64,000 nucleotides of DNA from Palsa-1392 sp036493915 (GCA_036493915.1 DASXPA010000247.1:1-64000), one strand, 5' to 3'; counted from the first letter of the stretch, positions 1 to 9,073 are shown. Notes: a model not told the origin generated them from the sequence alone. A program made the numbers and translations.

Positions 1-1107
1 GAAACAAAACAGCAGGAGAATCGCGTTAGCCTGCTCCCTTCCGCAGCCTATCAGCTGACGAAACGCGGACATACGGTTCTCGTGCAAAAAAGTGCCGGCA
101 TGGGAAGCGGTTATCCCGACGCCGATTATGTCGCGGCGGGTGCGCAGATCGTCGATGGGGCACCCGATCTTTTCCAGCGCGCCGAAATGATCGTGAAGGT
201 AAAGGAACCGCTCCCAGCGGAGTATGAGCTGCTGCGCAAAGGTCAGATTTTGTTCACCTATCTCCACCTCGCGGCGAGCAAACCGCTGACGGAAGCCCTT
301 TTGCAATCCGGTGTGACCGGCGTCGCTTACGAAACCATCCAGGTCGGTCATCGGTTGCCGTTACTCGAGCCGATGAGCGAGATCGCCGGCCGCATGTCAG
401 TCGTGATGGGCGCCTATTTTCTGGCAAAACATAACGGCGGCAATGGCGTCCTCCTCGGCGGCGTCCCCGGCGTTTTGCCCGGCCGGGTCGTCGTCCTTGG
501 TGGCGGAACTTCCGGCGTGAACGCCGCGCGCATGGCAACCGGCCTCGGCGCGGATGTCACCATTCTGGAAGTCGATCTCGAACGAATGCGTTTCCTCGAT
601 ATCACTATGCATAGCGCACACACGCTTTACTCGAGCGAGGCGCATTTGCAGGAATTAATGCCCTCGGTTGATCTCCTGATCGGCGCGGTGCTGGTGCCGG
701 GAGCGAAGGCGCCGAAATTGATTACCCGCGAAATGCTCCGCGCGATGCGACCCGGAAGCGTCGTCGTCGACATCGCGATCGACCAGGGCGGTTGCGTCGA
801 GACTTCGCGCCCAACGACCCATCTTGATCCGGTTTACGTCGAGGAAGAGGTCATCCATTACTGCGTCGCGAACATGCCCGCCGCTTATGCGCGGACCGCA
901 ACGCAAGCCCTAACGAATATCACTTATCGCTATGTCGAGCTGCTTGCGGATTTGGGTTTGAAGGAAGCCTGCGAACGCCAGCCCGCTCTCCTTGGCGGCA
1001 TCAACACGATGGATGGACATCTCACGCACCGCGCCGTCGCGGAAGCACACGGGATGAAATTTGAGCCGCCTTTCCAGACTAACGATAGCGCTGCATCTCC
1101 TTCCTAG
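1..1107 (+). CDS. ald: Alanine dehydrogenase (5' end cut by window)
   Basis: NAD-dependent L-alanine dehydrogenase, interconverting alanine and pyruvate plus ammonia in the cytoplasm. The reading frame is open from base 1 and lacks only the first few residues, so the gene begins just outside the window; 368 residues are visible against about 370 for the family. The N-terminal part reads QQENRVSLLPSAAYQL and GMGSGYPDADY, typical of Ald. HLAASKPLTEALL precedes the Rossmann segment VVVLGGGTSGVNAARMA (about residues 170-186), and DIAIDQGGCVETSRPT and VANMPAAYARTAT follow near the C-terminus. An internal GTG at 82 would give a shorter ORF but would drop conserved N-terminal residues. A CCTAACGA motif lies at 909-916. 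Confidence 0.93.
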   Translation, partial: ETKQQENRVSLLPSAAYQLTKRGHTVLVQKSAGMGSGYPDADYVAAGAQIVDGAPDLFQRAEMIVKVKEPLPAEYELLRKGQILFTYLHLAASKPLTEALLQSGVTGVAYETIQVGHRLPLLEPMSEIAGRMSVVMGAYFLAKHNGGNGVLLGGVPGVLPGRVVVLGGGTSGVNAARMATGLGADVTILEVDLERMRFLDITMHSAHTLYSSEAHLQELMPSVDLLIGAVLVPGAKAPKLITREMLRAMRPGSVVVDIAIDQGGCVETSRPTTHLDPVYVEEEVIHYCVANMPAAYARTATQALTNITYRYVELLADLGLKEACERQPALLGGINTMDGHLTHRAVAEAHGMKFEPPFQTNDSAASPS

Positions 1108-1227
1108 AACGCGGCTTTGGAATTGCCAGATCGCCGTTTCCTAACGAAAAATTAAATTCCACAGAGCCAAAATGTTCGCTTGCCCCGAATCAATTGTTAA
1201 CCCAACATGGGTGTTCATCCATTACCT

Positions 1228-1527
1228 ATGAAGAAACTAATCTGCATCCTGGCCAGCGCGGCGCTTCTCGCGGCGTGCGAACAAAAAACTGAAACCGCAG
1301 CTCCGGCTGCATCACCCGGCGAGACCGAGAACAACACTACAGTCGTTAGCCCGACTGCTTCTCCGGCAACCTCGACCGACACTACGACCAACACCAATAC
1401 CACGGTGACTACGTCGCCCGCGGAAACGCCTATGGCGACGATGACTCCGATGGAAACCGCCACCCCGGGGACTGAGACGAGCACGTCGACCGAGACTACG
1501 ACGACAACCGCGTCGCCGACTCCGTAA
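1228..1527 (+). CDS. Small Thr/Ser/Pro-rich lipoprotein
   Basis: About 99 residues. The start at ATG 1228 is preferred over ATG 1207 because it gives a clean lipoprotein signal: MKKLICILASAALLAACEQ, with lipobox LAAC and the lipidated cysteine at about residue 16 of the mature-proximal region. The rest is low-complexity, rich in Thr, Ser, Pro and Ala (repeated TTT, TSPAETP, TETTT), with no recognisable domain. It is probably anchored to a membrane facing the periplasm. A strong intrinsic terminator follows directly. Function is unknown; such sequences are poorly conserved, so homologues may be hard to find. Confidence 0.7.
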   Translation: MKKLICILASAALLAACEQKTETAAPAASPGETENNTTVVSPTASPATSTDTTTNTNTTVTTSPAETPMATMTPMETATPGTETSTSTETTTTTASPTP

Positions 1528-1548
1528 TCGCCGTTTAACTTTAACCGC

Positions 1549-1585
1549 AAAATCTTTCTCCGGGTTTGCCCGGAGGAAGATTTTT
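1549..1585 (+). terminator. Intrinsic terminator after the lipoprotein gene
   Basis: Inverted repeat of 16 nt arms (1549-1564 and 1569-1584) around a TTTG loop, with core CTCCGGG/CCCGGAG, one internal mismatch, and a T-run at 1581-1585. It sits 20 nt after the lipoprotein stop codon. Confidence 0.85.
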
Positions 1586-1659
1586 GCTGTACAGAGCAGC
1601 CAAATCTCTCACGAGATCGTAAAAAGCGAAGGTCCACGGCTGCTCGTAAAAAACGATCA

Positions 1660-1979
1660 CGCTCCCTTTTCGATCTCGCGCCGCCTTGGGCGTTTTATCC
1701 GCTCGTCGTTCTCCGACTTTGGCGACGGTGATCGCTCCACAGGCGGTCGTCTCCGGCCTCTTTTCGCTCACATGTCAGGCGGTTCTCCTGAACCGTTTCC
1801 ACCAGGCGGCATTTACCACACATCCGACGGGGCGCTCAGTCAGATTGATCCCGGTGCTAAACTTCCTGCTCATGATCGCCTGCATCACCTTTCTCAGTCG
1901 CAACGGTGCGCACCCAGTGAACTTCTTTCGCATCCCGCGAAAGCAGGTCGTCGAGCTGGGAATCGAGGTCGAGATTTAG
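1660..1979 (+). pseudogene. kup: Decayed Kup-type potassium transporter
   Basis: Remnant of a KUP/HAK potassium uptake permease. The segment LAPPWAFYPLVVL (frame starting at 1681) continues after a one-base frameshift near 1714 as TLATVIAPQAVVSGLFSL and IPVLNFLLMIACITF. These match the conserved membrane segment that reads ATVIASQAVISGAFSL and IPVVNWLLMI in Kup. The sequence then jumps to SRNGAHPVNFFRIP and QVVELGIEVEI before the stop, which is the extreme C-terminus of Kup. About 200 residues between the two blocks and all N-terminal residues are missing. The assignment comes from remembered family motifs, not an alignment. No functional product is expected. Confidence 0.82.
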
Positions 1980-1990
1980 CTCAACGTCCT

Positions 1991-2806
1991 TCACTCGTTA
2001 GGCGCGCGACGCCAGATTCCCTCCGCGCGCACGAAACTCTCAGTCGCTCCCAACTCGAATCTTCCCGTCGCCGCCTCCCAGCCGTGGTGTTTGATCGTGA
2101 TCCAATCGCGCTCGAGCCGGATGAAATTAAAAGCATTCGCTTCTCCGCGACCGCGTGTCGAGATCGTGGTCCCCGCTTGCGCCATCAACGCGGAATGTCC
2201 AGCGATGTGATAACGATGCGCGGTAAGCCCGGTGTGTTGCAAATGCAGATGCCCTGACAAAATCAGATCGACTCCGGCCGCGGCCAATCCTTGCATGGCC
2301 ATCGCCGCGCGGCCCACCAGCCGGCTATTCGAGCCCGGCGGCAGATCGAAGGGATGATGCGTCACGACAACCTTTAAGAGTTTCGGGTCAACCCCCGCGA
2401 AAACCTGCCGTGCCGCGGCGATCTGCCCCTCGTTGATGCGACCGTATTTTCTCGTCAGCGAGCGCGCCGTGTTGATCCCGAGGACGGCCATTGCCTCATC
2501 GCAATAAAAAGGTGCGAGATCGCGCGCAATGTAACGCCGGTAACGTCCGAGCGGACTCACGAATCGCCGGATCACGTCCCAGAGCGGAACGTCGTGATTC
2601 CCCGGCACGACGAGGCGCGGCTCCGGCAGCCGCTCCAGAAACGCGTGCGCGGCGCGAAATTGCGCACGTCGCGCTCGCTGGGTGAAATCCCCGGAGATGA
2701 CGACAAGATCGGGCGCCAGCCGGTGCGCGCAAGACAGAACTGGTTCGACTAACGAATTATCGATGCGCCCGAAGTGCAGATCGGAAAGATGGAGCAATCG
2801 CTTCAC
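1991..2806 (-). CDS. Calcineurin-like metallophosphoesterase
   Basis: A 271-residue two-metal phosphoesterase of the Icc/CpdA type. Motifs in order: HLSDLHFGR (start), VVISGDFTQRA, PGNHDVPLWD, VVTHHPFD and SGHLHLQHT, giving the full set of metal ligands. I place the start at GTG 2806. It overlaps the TGA stop of the upstream lipid kinase as GTGA, and the protein then begins VKRLLHLSDLHFGR as in the family; an ORF open to 2956 would run deep into the kinase gene. No signal peptide, so probably cytoplasmic; the substrate is unknown (cyclic nucleotide or other phosphodiester). The last codons contain a TCGTTAGGC motif (1995-2003). Confidence 0.85.
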   Translation of the reverse strand: MKRLLHLSDLHFGRIDNSLVEPVLSCAHRLAPDLVVISGDFTQRARRAQFRAAHAFLERLPEPRLVVPGNHDVPLWDVIRRFVSPLGRYRRYIARDLAPFYCDEAMAVLGINTARSLTRKYGRINEGQIAAARQVFAGVDPKLLKVVVTHHPFDLPPGSNSRLVGRAAMAMQGLAAAGVDLILSGHLHLQHTGLTAHRYHIAGHSALMAQAGTTISTRGRGEANAFNFIRLERDWITIKHHGWEAATGRFELGATESFVRAEGIWRRAPNE

Positions 2807-3711
2807 GAACGCACGCGCTCCCTCGGCGCGAGAACGCAAAGCGTCTTCGGTCCCACGCGAAAGTGCAGCGGGCTGCGCAGCCGTTCCAGTTCTCCATCCA
2901 CCGCCGCTCTTATACGATGATGACGAAGCGTCTCGATCGTAACGTCGGAGGAACAAATGACTTCATAATCGATCTCCGGCCGGAGCCGGCGAATCAGCGC
3001 CCGCAGACCGAGACGAAAAATTGTCGCCCGCCCCGCCATTCGCGCGACGTAGAGCGCGAACTTCCCCTGCGCGAGACATTCCTTGCCCGCCAGCGCGAAC
3101 GCCTCCATCTGGAATGCGTTCGAGCAAATCATGACGAGCGGCGTTTCTCGCACCACCTGGCCTTCACCCGTATCGAGCAGCACCCGCAATCGCGGCGCCG
3201 GCTGGAAAGCCGTCAGGAGCACCGAGAGGTAGGCATTGAGCTGGCTCCGCCCCAGGCGCCGATAAAGCTGCCGGCGTTTCAGCAACACCGCCGGATGAAT
3301 CCCGATGCTCGAGTTGTTTAGCACCAGCCGGCCATCGAGGTCGAGGATCGGCGCGTGCACTTTCTCGCCCTCTAAAACCACCTGCGCCGCCGCGACCGGA
3401 TCGAGCGGGATGCCGAGGTTCTTCGCAAAGTAATTAAACGTCCCCAGTGGGATGACACCGAGGGTTTTGCCAGCTTTCGAGGCCGCCTTGCCGACGCAGC
3501 AGATCGTGCCGTCGCCCCCGCCCGCCACCAAAATCTCACAGTCGGTGGCCGCTCTCTCTTCCGCGATCTCGTTTAGCTGCGCGCCCGTCGCCATAGAGAT
3601 GTGAAAGCGGCGGCCAGATTTCCGGAAAACCTCCGCCAATACTTCATGTGTCACGTCGGCTTTTTGGGAACCGGACTTCGCATTGAGGATGATCTCGATT
3701 TGGCCCTGCAT
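2803..3711 (-). CDS. Diacylglycerol kinase family lipid kinase (YegS/DgkB-like)
   Basis: About 302 residues. It begins MQGQIEIILNAKSGSQK, the typical first strand of the DAGK catalytic domain. GGGDGTICCVG (nucleotide-binding loop) and IPLGTFNYFAKNLGIP follow. The family phosphorylates diacylglycerol, sphingoid bases or related lipids at the inner membrane. ATG 3711 is chosen because the 60 residues upstream in the open frame have no family character. Translationally coupled to the downstream phosphoesterase by a 4-nt overlap. The exact lipid substrate cannot be read from sequence. Confidence 0.88.
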   Translation of the reverse strand: MQGQIEIILNAKSGSQKADVTHEVLAEVFRKSGRRFHISMATGAQLNEIAEERAATDCEILVAGGGDGTICCVGKAASKAGKTLGVIPLGTFNYFAKNLGIPLDPVAAAQVVLEGEKVHAPILDLDGRLVLNNSSIGIHPAVLLKRRQLYRRLGRSQLNAYLSVLLTAFQPAPRLRVLLDTGEGQVVRETPLVMICSNAFQMEAFALAGKECLAQGKFALYVARMAGRATIFRLGLRALIRRLRPEIDYEVICSSDVTIETLRHHRIRAAVDGELERLRSPLHFRVGPKTLCVLAPRERVRS

Positions 3712-4014
3712 TCCGGAAAGAGAATGCTGGCGCGACGACAACGCAACGTCAGCCACCACCGTTAGGGCCAGCCCAAAAAGGCCGTCGCGATTTCGAAGCG
3801 GCGGAGGCGCGGAAGAGATTAGCCCCGGGCCGGAGCCCGGGGTTAGCCTTTTCATCACAGTCAGTCCTGTGGGAGCGGCAGAATAGCGTCCCAACTCGCC
3901 CTTACTGCTTCCGCCCCTGTCGGGGCAGGGCCGCGATCAACATATCGCGACCAGACCCACTCCTGGGGGCTACATTCTCGGGCGCCGACCCGCGCTTCGC
4001 CGACGAGAGTCCTT
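3712..4014. other. 303-bp intergenic region with GC-rich hairpin
   Basis: Lies between ctaD and the lipid kinase, both on the minus strand. It holds a perfect stem at 3822-3843 (CCCCGGGC, loop CGGA, GCCCGGGG) without a T-run, which could stabilise or end the cytochrome-oxidase transcript. A 60-codon open frame overlapping the ctaD end has no protein character. No other gene is seen. Confidence 0.5.
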
Positions 4015-5679
4015 CTAGACGGCTGCGACTTCCAGCGCTTCATCTTCCTCGGGCGAGTATTGGTAAGGTGGACCCGTCACGATCGGAGTTTGGCGGAAGT
4101 TATGTTTCGGCGGCGGCGATTCTGTCTGCCACTCAAGACCAGTCGCGCGCCACGGATTCGGCCCGGCAATCCGCCCGCGCTTCAGAGACCAGAGAAAATA
4201 AAACAACGGCATCGCATAACCGACTCCCAAAATCGACGCCCCCGCCGTCGAAAGGACGTGGAAGACCTGGAACTCCGGTGGATAAGCATGATAACGACGC
4301 GGCATTCCGAGATAGCCGAGGATGAACTGGGGGAAGAAGGTAAGGTTAAAACCGATGAAGGTAATGATCGCTGCCAGCTTGCCCAAAAACTCCGGGTACA
4401 GCCTGCCAGTTATCTTCGGCCACCAATAGTGCAACCCACCCATGAACGCCATCACCATGCCGCCGACCATGATGTAGTGGAAATGCGCCACAATGAAGTA
4501 GGTGTCAGTCACGTGCACGTCCACCGCGAGAGCAGCCAAAAAAAGACCGGTAAGACCGCCAATCGTAAAAAGCCCAATGAACCCCAGCGCGTAAAGCATC
4601 GGCGTTTGGAAGGTGATGGAGCCCTTGTAGAGCGTCGCCGTCCAGTTAAAGACTTTCACCCCCGACGGCACCGCGACGATAAAACTGAGGATCGAAAAGA
4701 CCATCCCGGCATAAATCGATTGGGAGCTGACAAACATATGATGCCCCCAAACCAAAAAGCCCAGGATGGCGATCGCCATGCTCGCGCAGGCGACCCAGGC
4801 ATAACCGAAGATCCGTTTGCGGGAGAAACAGGTGACTAACTCGCTGATCACACCCATCCCGGGAAGAATCATGATGTAAACCGCCGGGTGAGAGTAGAAC
4901 CAGAAAAGGTGCTGAAAGAGAATTGGATCACCTCCGAGCTTCGGGTCAAAAATCCCTACTCCCCAGAAGCGCTCGACCGACATTAAAGCGAGAGTGATCG
5001 CGAGCACCGGAGTCGCCAGAACAAGGATCAGACTGGTGGCATAGAGCGACCAGACGAAAAGCGGCAGCCGAAACCAAGTGAGGCCGGGGGCGCGCATCCG
5101 GTGCGTTGTGACGATAAAATTAAGCCCCGTCAGGATGGAAGAAAAGCCGGCCACAAAGACGCCCGCAGCCATGGAAATAACATGCGAGTTCGCATAGGTC
5201 GTGCTGTAGGGCGTGTAAAAGGTCCAGCCGGTGTCGACGCCGCCGTGAATCAATGACCAGAGAGCAAGCGCACAGCCGCCGATAAAAAGATACCAGCTCA
5301 AGAGATTGAGCTTGGGAAAAGCAACATCCCGCGCTCCCAGCATCATCGGGAGCACAAAGTTGCCGAGCACGGTCGGGATGGATGGGATGAGAAAGAACCA
5401 GACCATTATGGTCCCATGGATGGTAAAGAGCTTGTTATAGGTCTCCGACGTGACCAAGTCTCCTTGAGGAGTCAGCAGCTCGAGTCGCATAAGAGCAGCA
5501 GCGACACTACCGATGGCAAAAGTAAAAACCAGCGTCCAAAGATAGAGAAGTCCGATCCGCTTATGATCAGTCGTCAAAAGCCAGGACCGAACACCGTGCT
5601 CACGGTTAAGGTAATTTACCGGCGCCATTTCGCCGGACGTTCTGACAATTGCCGCGGTCGCTGTTTGCAGTGTGCTCAT
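4015..5679 (-). CDS. ctaD: Cytochrome c oxidase subunit I (A2-type)
   Basis: A 554-residue, 12-helix haem-copper oxidase catalytic subunit, reducing oxygen to water with proton pumping in the inner membrane. The active-site helix VI reads YSHPAVYIMILPGMG. The Tyr-Ser before His-Pro, and the absence of the glutamate of HPEVY, are the hallmark of type A2 oxidases. WGHHMFVS carries the Cu-B histidines, and HFHYIMVGGM the haem ligands. The start overlaps ctaC by 4 nt. Last gene of the act-cta operon; no subunit III or IV gene follows. Confidence 0.96.
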   Translation of the reverse strand: MSTLQTATAAIVRTSGEMAPVNYLNREHGVRSWLLTTDHKRIGLLYLWTLVFTFAIGSVAAALMRLELLTPQGDLVTSETYNKLFTIHGTIMVWFFLIPSIPTVLGNFVLPMMLGARDVAFPKLNLLSWYLFIGGCALALWSLIHGGVDTGWTFYTPYSTTYANSHVISMAAGVFVAGFSSILTGLNFIVTTHRMRAPGLTWFRLPLFVWSLYATSLILVLATPVLAITLALMSVERFWGVGIFDPKLGGDPILFQHLFWFYSHPAVYIMILPGMGVISELVTCFSRKRIFGYAWVACASMAIAILGFLVWGHHMFVSSQSIYAGMVFSILSFIVAVPSGVKVFNWTATLYKGSITFQTPMLYALGFIGLFTIGGLTGLFLAALAVDVHVTDTYFIVAHFHYIMVGGMVMAFMGGLHYWWPKITGRLYPEFLGKLAAIITFIGFNLTFFPQFILGYLGMPRRYHAYPPEFQVFHVLSTAGASILGVGYAMPLFYFLWSLKRGRIAGPNPWRATGLEWQTESPPPKHNFRQTPIVTGPPYQYSPEEDEALEVAAV

Positions 5680-6620
5680 CTGTCCTCCTGCGGCTGATTA
5701 CCGATCGCTTTGAGATAGGCAACGATCTGCATGATTTCTCCTTCGCTGATATGTCCCGAGAAGCTCGGCATCAGGTTGTCGTAGCCGGCTGAGATTTGTT
5801 TGCCGGGCAAAAGAATTGAATCGCGGATGTATTGGTCGTCCGCCGTCACGATCTCTCCGGATGCAAGCGGCACCTGCTTGCCATAGAGCCCTTCCAAAGG
5901 CGGCGCGTGAATGACCGAGCTGCCGACGTGGCAACCACTGCAGCCTTTCTCGCGGAATAGTCGCCGTCCTTCGAAGACGATTGATTTGCCAGTCTCGCCC
6001 GTCGTCAGCCAGCGCTCGTAATCGGCCGGCCGCATCACCACTACACGCCCGATCATTTTCGAGTGATTGGTCCCGCAGTATTCTGCGCAAAACAAATGAT
6101 ACTCACCGAGCTTTGTAGGATGAAACCACTCCGTTGTGTATTTCCCCGGAACGACATCCTGCTTTACCCGAAACGCCGGAATGAAGAAGCTGTGAATGAC
6201 ATCCTGCGAAGCCATCGTCAGCTCCACATCGCGCCCGAGCGGGACGTGTAACTCATCTATCTCTTTTTTTCCTTCCGCGTGCTGCAGTTTCCACATCCAT
6301 TGTTTCGCCACCACCTGGACTTGCAGCGCGTCCTTCGGAGGTCGCTCAATGTGATAGTAAACCGCCGCGCCCCAGATAAAAAAGCCAAGGCCGACGAGCA
6401 ACGGAAAAAGCGTCCAGCCCGATTCCAGTAGGTTGTTGCCCTCGGGCGGATTTGCGCGATTTACCTTTGCCCCGCGTCGGTAGCGAATACAAAAAAAGAT
6501 CACCGGCACGAAAACAACGAAGCAGAAGAACACTAACATCGCCGTCAGCCCAAAGTAGAGCCAATCGATCTGATGCGCGCTGCTCGAGGCTTCCGGTGGA
6601 AAAAGATGAAACTTATCCAT
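5676..6620 (-). CDS. ctaC: Cytochrome c oxidase subunit II with C-terminal cytochrome c domain
   Basis: 314 residues. Two N-terminal membrane helices (about residues 20-45 and 70-92) are followed by a periplasmic cupredoxin domain. The Cu-A site CAEYCGTNHSKM supplies the two Cys, His and Met ligands. A fused class I cytochrome c domain with haem motif CSGCH and distal Met (LMPSFSGH) makes this a caa3-type subunit II. It accepts electrons, probably from the ActE/ActA cytochromes of the same operon, and passes them to subunit I. No classical signal peptide precedes the first helix. Confidence 0.95.
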   Translation of the reverse strand: MDKFHLFPPEASSSAHQIDWLYFGLTAMLVFFCFVVFVPVIFFCIRYRRGAKVNRANPPEGNNLLESGWTLFPLLVGLGFFIWGAAVYYHIERPPKDALQVQVVAKQWMWKLQHAEGKKEIDELHVPLGRDVELTMASQDVIHSFFIPAFRVKQDVVPGKYTTEWFHPTKLGEYHLFCAEYCGTNHSKMIGRVVVMRPADYERWLTTGETGKSIVFEGRRLFREKGCSGCHVGSSVIHAPPLEGLYGKQVPLASGEIVTADDQYIRDSILLPGKQISAGYDNLMPSFSGHISEGEIMQIVAYLKAIGNQPQEDR

Positions 6621-6621
6621 C

Positions 6622-7437
6622 TTATGCTCCCTTCGTCGACTCGACCTCGCGGGGGCCGCGCCGGCACATCACCACAATCCCCCACGCCAGCACGAGCACC
6701 GTCGCAATGCCCGCGCCGCGCAGCACGGTCAAGATGAGCGCGCCATATTTTCCGGTGATCGGGTTATACCGGCAACACAGCAGGACTAGCTCATGGATGA
6801 TGGAGCCCTCCTGTCCGTTAGAAGCGGCGATGATCGCAGTGCGCAGCTTTGCCGGCTCAAAGTTTACTCCGAAGAAGTAACGCGAAATTGTTCCATCCGG
6901 TGTCAGGACGATGAAACCCGAAGGATGCGCGTACTGATGCAGCTCCGGGTCATACTTATAACGAAAACCAGCCTCATTGGCGAGCTGCTCGATCGACTGC
7001 TCGTCGCCGGTCAGAAAATGCCAACCCTTGGCTGCGCCCGGCCGGCCGTAGCGTGTGAGATATTCTTTCTTCTTATTCGCAGCCATCTCTGAAGTCTCAT
7101 GCGGATCGATGCTCACGTTGATGACGTTGAAGTCACGGCCAACATTGAACCGCAGCTCTTGCAGCGCTTCGATCATCCCGTCGTTGATCAGCGTGCAGAG
7201 CATTGGGCATTGGTAGTAGCCGAGGACGAGCAGAGTCGGCTTGCTATTAAATAAATCCCGAAACGCAACGGTTCGCTTGTCCGCCTCTTGAAAGGTGAGG
7301 CCGGGCGAAATCGGCTGTCCAATGTGTTGATCATAACCAACCCGCTTGAGATCGTCCGGAGAAAGGCCGCGCGCGCCAGCGCCGTGCGTAAGACTCAACG
7401 CCACCACGAAAAGGAGATAAGGAAGCACCCGTTTCAT
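6622..7437 (-). CDS. SCO1/SenC-family copper chaperone
   Basis: 271 residues with signal peptide (MKRVLPYLLFVVALSLTHG). The thioredoxin-like SCO domain has the copper-binding CPMLC and the distal His in YAHPSGF. A C-terminal membrane helix (about residues 235-258) is an addition found in several operon-linked SCO proteins. It probably delivers copper to the Cu-A centre of ctaC, encoded 2 nt downstream. ATG 7437 is chosen: it overlaps the upstream stop as ATGA and starts the signal peptide. The open frame continues upstream for 122 residues, but that part is the shadow of the neighbour. Confidence 0.9.
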   Translation of the reverse strand: MKRVLPYLLFVVALSLTHGAGARGLSPDDLKRVGYDQHIGQPISPGLTFQEADKRTVAFRDLFNSKPTLLVLGYYQCPMLCTLINDGMIEALQELRFNVGRDFNVINVSIDPHETSEMAANKKKEYLTRYGRPGAAKGWHFLTGDEQSIEQLANEAGFRYKYDPELHQYAHPSGFIVLTPDGTISRYFFGVNFEPAKLRTAIIAASNGQEGSIIHELVLLCCRYNPITGKYGALILTVLRGAGIATVLVLAWGIVVMCRRGPREVESTKGA

Positions 7438-7910
7438 GGCGTTCCCTCCGGCGCGGGTGAAGTGATCGGCTGGTTGGGCTGCTGATCGGTTTGCGGGCGT
7501 GATTGCATCAGTTGCAGCCGCGTCTGGCCTACGCCCACCTGCGGCAAGCCGCGCTCGACCAGTAACTGCATCGCTCGCGCGATCGGGATGTGCGCGATGC
7601 CCGCAGAGCGATCGACCCAGCCGTAGGTCTCCAGCTGAGTCTCTTCCTGATTGCGCGTTTTCTCCCACTCGTTTCCCGGTTGCTGGATCAGTTGCGGCGC
7701 AGGGAATTTTGCCACCCGTTCTTCCATCCGAACGTGCGGCGGTTGCTGCGTCTCGCGACGCCGATTGAAAAAGTGCAAGACTCCCCACGAGAGCATCAGG
7801 CAAATCACGATCATCAGAAAAAGCAGGAGGACAATCATCACCAGGTTGATGACATCGACGTCCTTCCGCTCGTGCGTCGCATCGCCGACCTGATGCCCTT
7901 GAGGAATCAT
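7434..7910 (-). CDS. One-TM protein of the act-cta operon, unknown function
   Basis: 158 residues. A single strong membrane helix at about residues 20-45 is followed by a soluble tail. The tail contains YGWVDRSAGIAHIPIARAM, a segment I recognise as recurring in small proteins encoded between actF and sco in other bacteria. The C-terminus is Gln/Pro-rich and low in complexity. It overlaps actF and sco by 4 nt each, so it is translationally coupled within the respiratory operon. It is likely an accessory or assembly factor of the complex III-oxidase supercomplex; no catalytic motif is seen. Confidence 0.8.
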   Translation of the reverse strand: MIPQGHQVGDATHERKDVDVINLVMIVLLLFLMIVICLMLSWGVLHFFNRRRETQQPPHVRMEERVAKFPAPQLIQQPGNEWEKTRNQEETQLETYGWVDRSAGIAHIPIARAMQLLVERGLPQVGVGQTRLQLMQSRPQTDQQPNQPITSPAPEGTP

Positions 7911-9073
7911 ACGTTTGTCACCGCGACCGCAAAACGTGGGTCATTCATCGGCACGAGCGGCTTCGATTCGAGGTTGCGCGCGAAAAAGAAAAACCAAACT
8001 CCACCGAGCCCGAAGAAGGCAGTGAAATCGAGCCAACTCACATGGATGCCGTGGGGATAAAACGATGGCATCACCATCCACCAGACATCGAGGATGTGGG
8101 CGACAAAAATCGACGCAGCGATCGCTGCCAGCGCCAGTCGAGTCCGCTTCATCTGGCGCGAGAGAAGGAGAAAGAACGGTCCGAAAAAGTGGAAGAGGAC
8201 GAGGAAGACCAGAATCCACCGCCAGCCGCCGGCGATGCGATGGAGATACCACGATATCTCGTGCGGCAGATCGCCTGACCAGATAACGATCAACTGCCCG
8301 AAGGCGAGATAAGCCCACATCATCGTCATCGCAAGGAGCAGGCTCCCGAGGTGATGATAATTTTGTTTGCCGACGACCTCCGAGAGCGGCGTCCGCGGTC
8401 CCAGCCATGCGAGCAGCAGGATCATGAAAGAGAGACCGCACAGCATCTGCCCGACACAGATCAGAATCGGGAACATGGTTGAATACCAATCCGGCTCCAG
8501 CGACATGACCCAATCCACTCCCACAATCGTGACCGTAAGAGGATAGATAACCAGACCCGGACCACTCAACGTGCGCAGCCGTTTCATCGGAGCGGGGTCA
8601 AGGGTTTTATCCTGCTCCCGAGACCATTTGTTGAGCAGGTAAGCCATCCAGCTCCAGATTCCGAATGCAACCACCGCTCGCCCGATAAAAAACCAGTCAC
8701 TAAAGAAAGGATGCTTATTCTGCAGCACATGATCCGCCGTTATCCGCGCCGGCTGCGCCCAGGGGTAAAGCTGATGAATGCCAAAGAAGATCGGAATGAA
8801 GAGAAGTCCAACGAGCGGTAGTGTCTTGGCCGCTGCCTCGCAAAAGCGGCGCACCGGCCAACCCCACTTTCCACCGGTGAGGTAATGGATCATCAGAAAG
8901 GCCATGCAACCTAGAGCCACCCCTATCCAGAAGAGCTCAGCAAAGAGATAGGAGATGTAGAACTGCCGCGGCTCGAGAAACCATCCAAGCAGACAGAGCA
9001 AAAGACAGATGATCCCGCCACCCAACCCGAGCCAGCTGCGTCTTCCCAAAACCATTTCGAGATTACCGTTCAT
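7907..9073 (-). CDS. actF: Alternative complex III membrane subunit ActF
   Basis: 388 residues with about ten membrane helices (e.g. LLCLLGWFLEP, FLMIHYLTGG, ILVFLVLFHFFGPFFLLL). It resembles the NrfD/PsrC-like quinol-binding subunit ActF of alternative complex III, which oxidises menaquinol or ubiquinol in place of cytochrome bc1. Position after actE and 4-nt overlaps on both sides support this. The segment ITVDHVLQNKHPFF-like (TADHVLQNKHPFFSDW) is characteristic of the family. Confidence 0.88.
   Translation of the reverse strand: MNGNLEMVLGRRSWLGLGGGIICLLLCLLGWFLEPRQFYISYLFAELFWIGVALGCMAFLMIHYLTGGKWGWPVRRFCEAAAKTLPLVGLLFIPIFFGIHQLYPWAQPARITADHVLQNKHPFFSDWFFIGRAVVAFGIWSWMAYLLNKWSREQDKTLDPAPMKRLRTLSGPGLVIYPLTVTIVGVDWVMSLEPDWYSTMFPILICVGQMLCGLSFMILLLAWLGPRTPLSEVVGKQNYHHLGSLLLAMTMMWAYLAFGQLIVIWSGDLPHEISWYLHRIAGGWRWILVFLVLFHFFGPFFLLLSRQMKRTRLALAAIAASIFVAHILDVWWMVMPSFYPHGIHVSWLDFTAFFGLGGVWFFFFARNLESKPLVPMNDPRFAVAVTNV

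Noticed and set aside
1215..1637. Long minus-strand frame rich in valine opposite the lipoprotein
   Set aside because: It is the mirror of the Thr-rich repeats (ACC/ACG read as Val codons) and crosses the terminator.
3861..4043. Small minus-strand ORF after ctaD as a missing oxidase subunit
   Set aside because: It has no membrane helix and overlaps the ctaD end; composition is that of an intergenic repeat.
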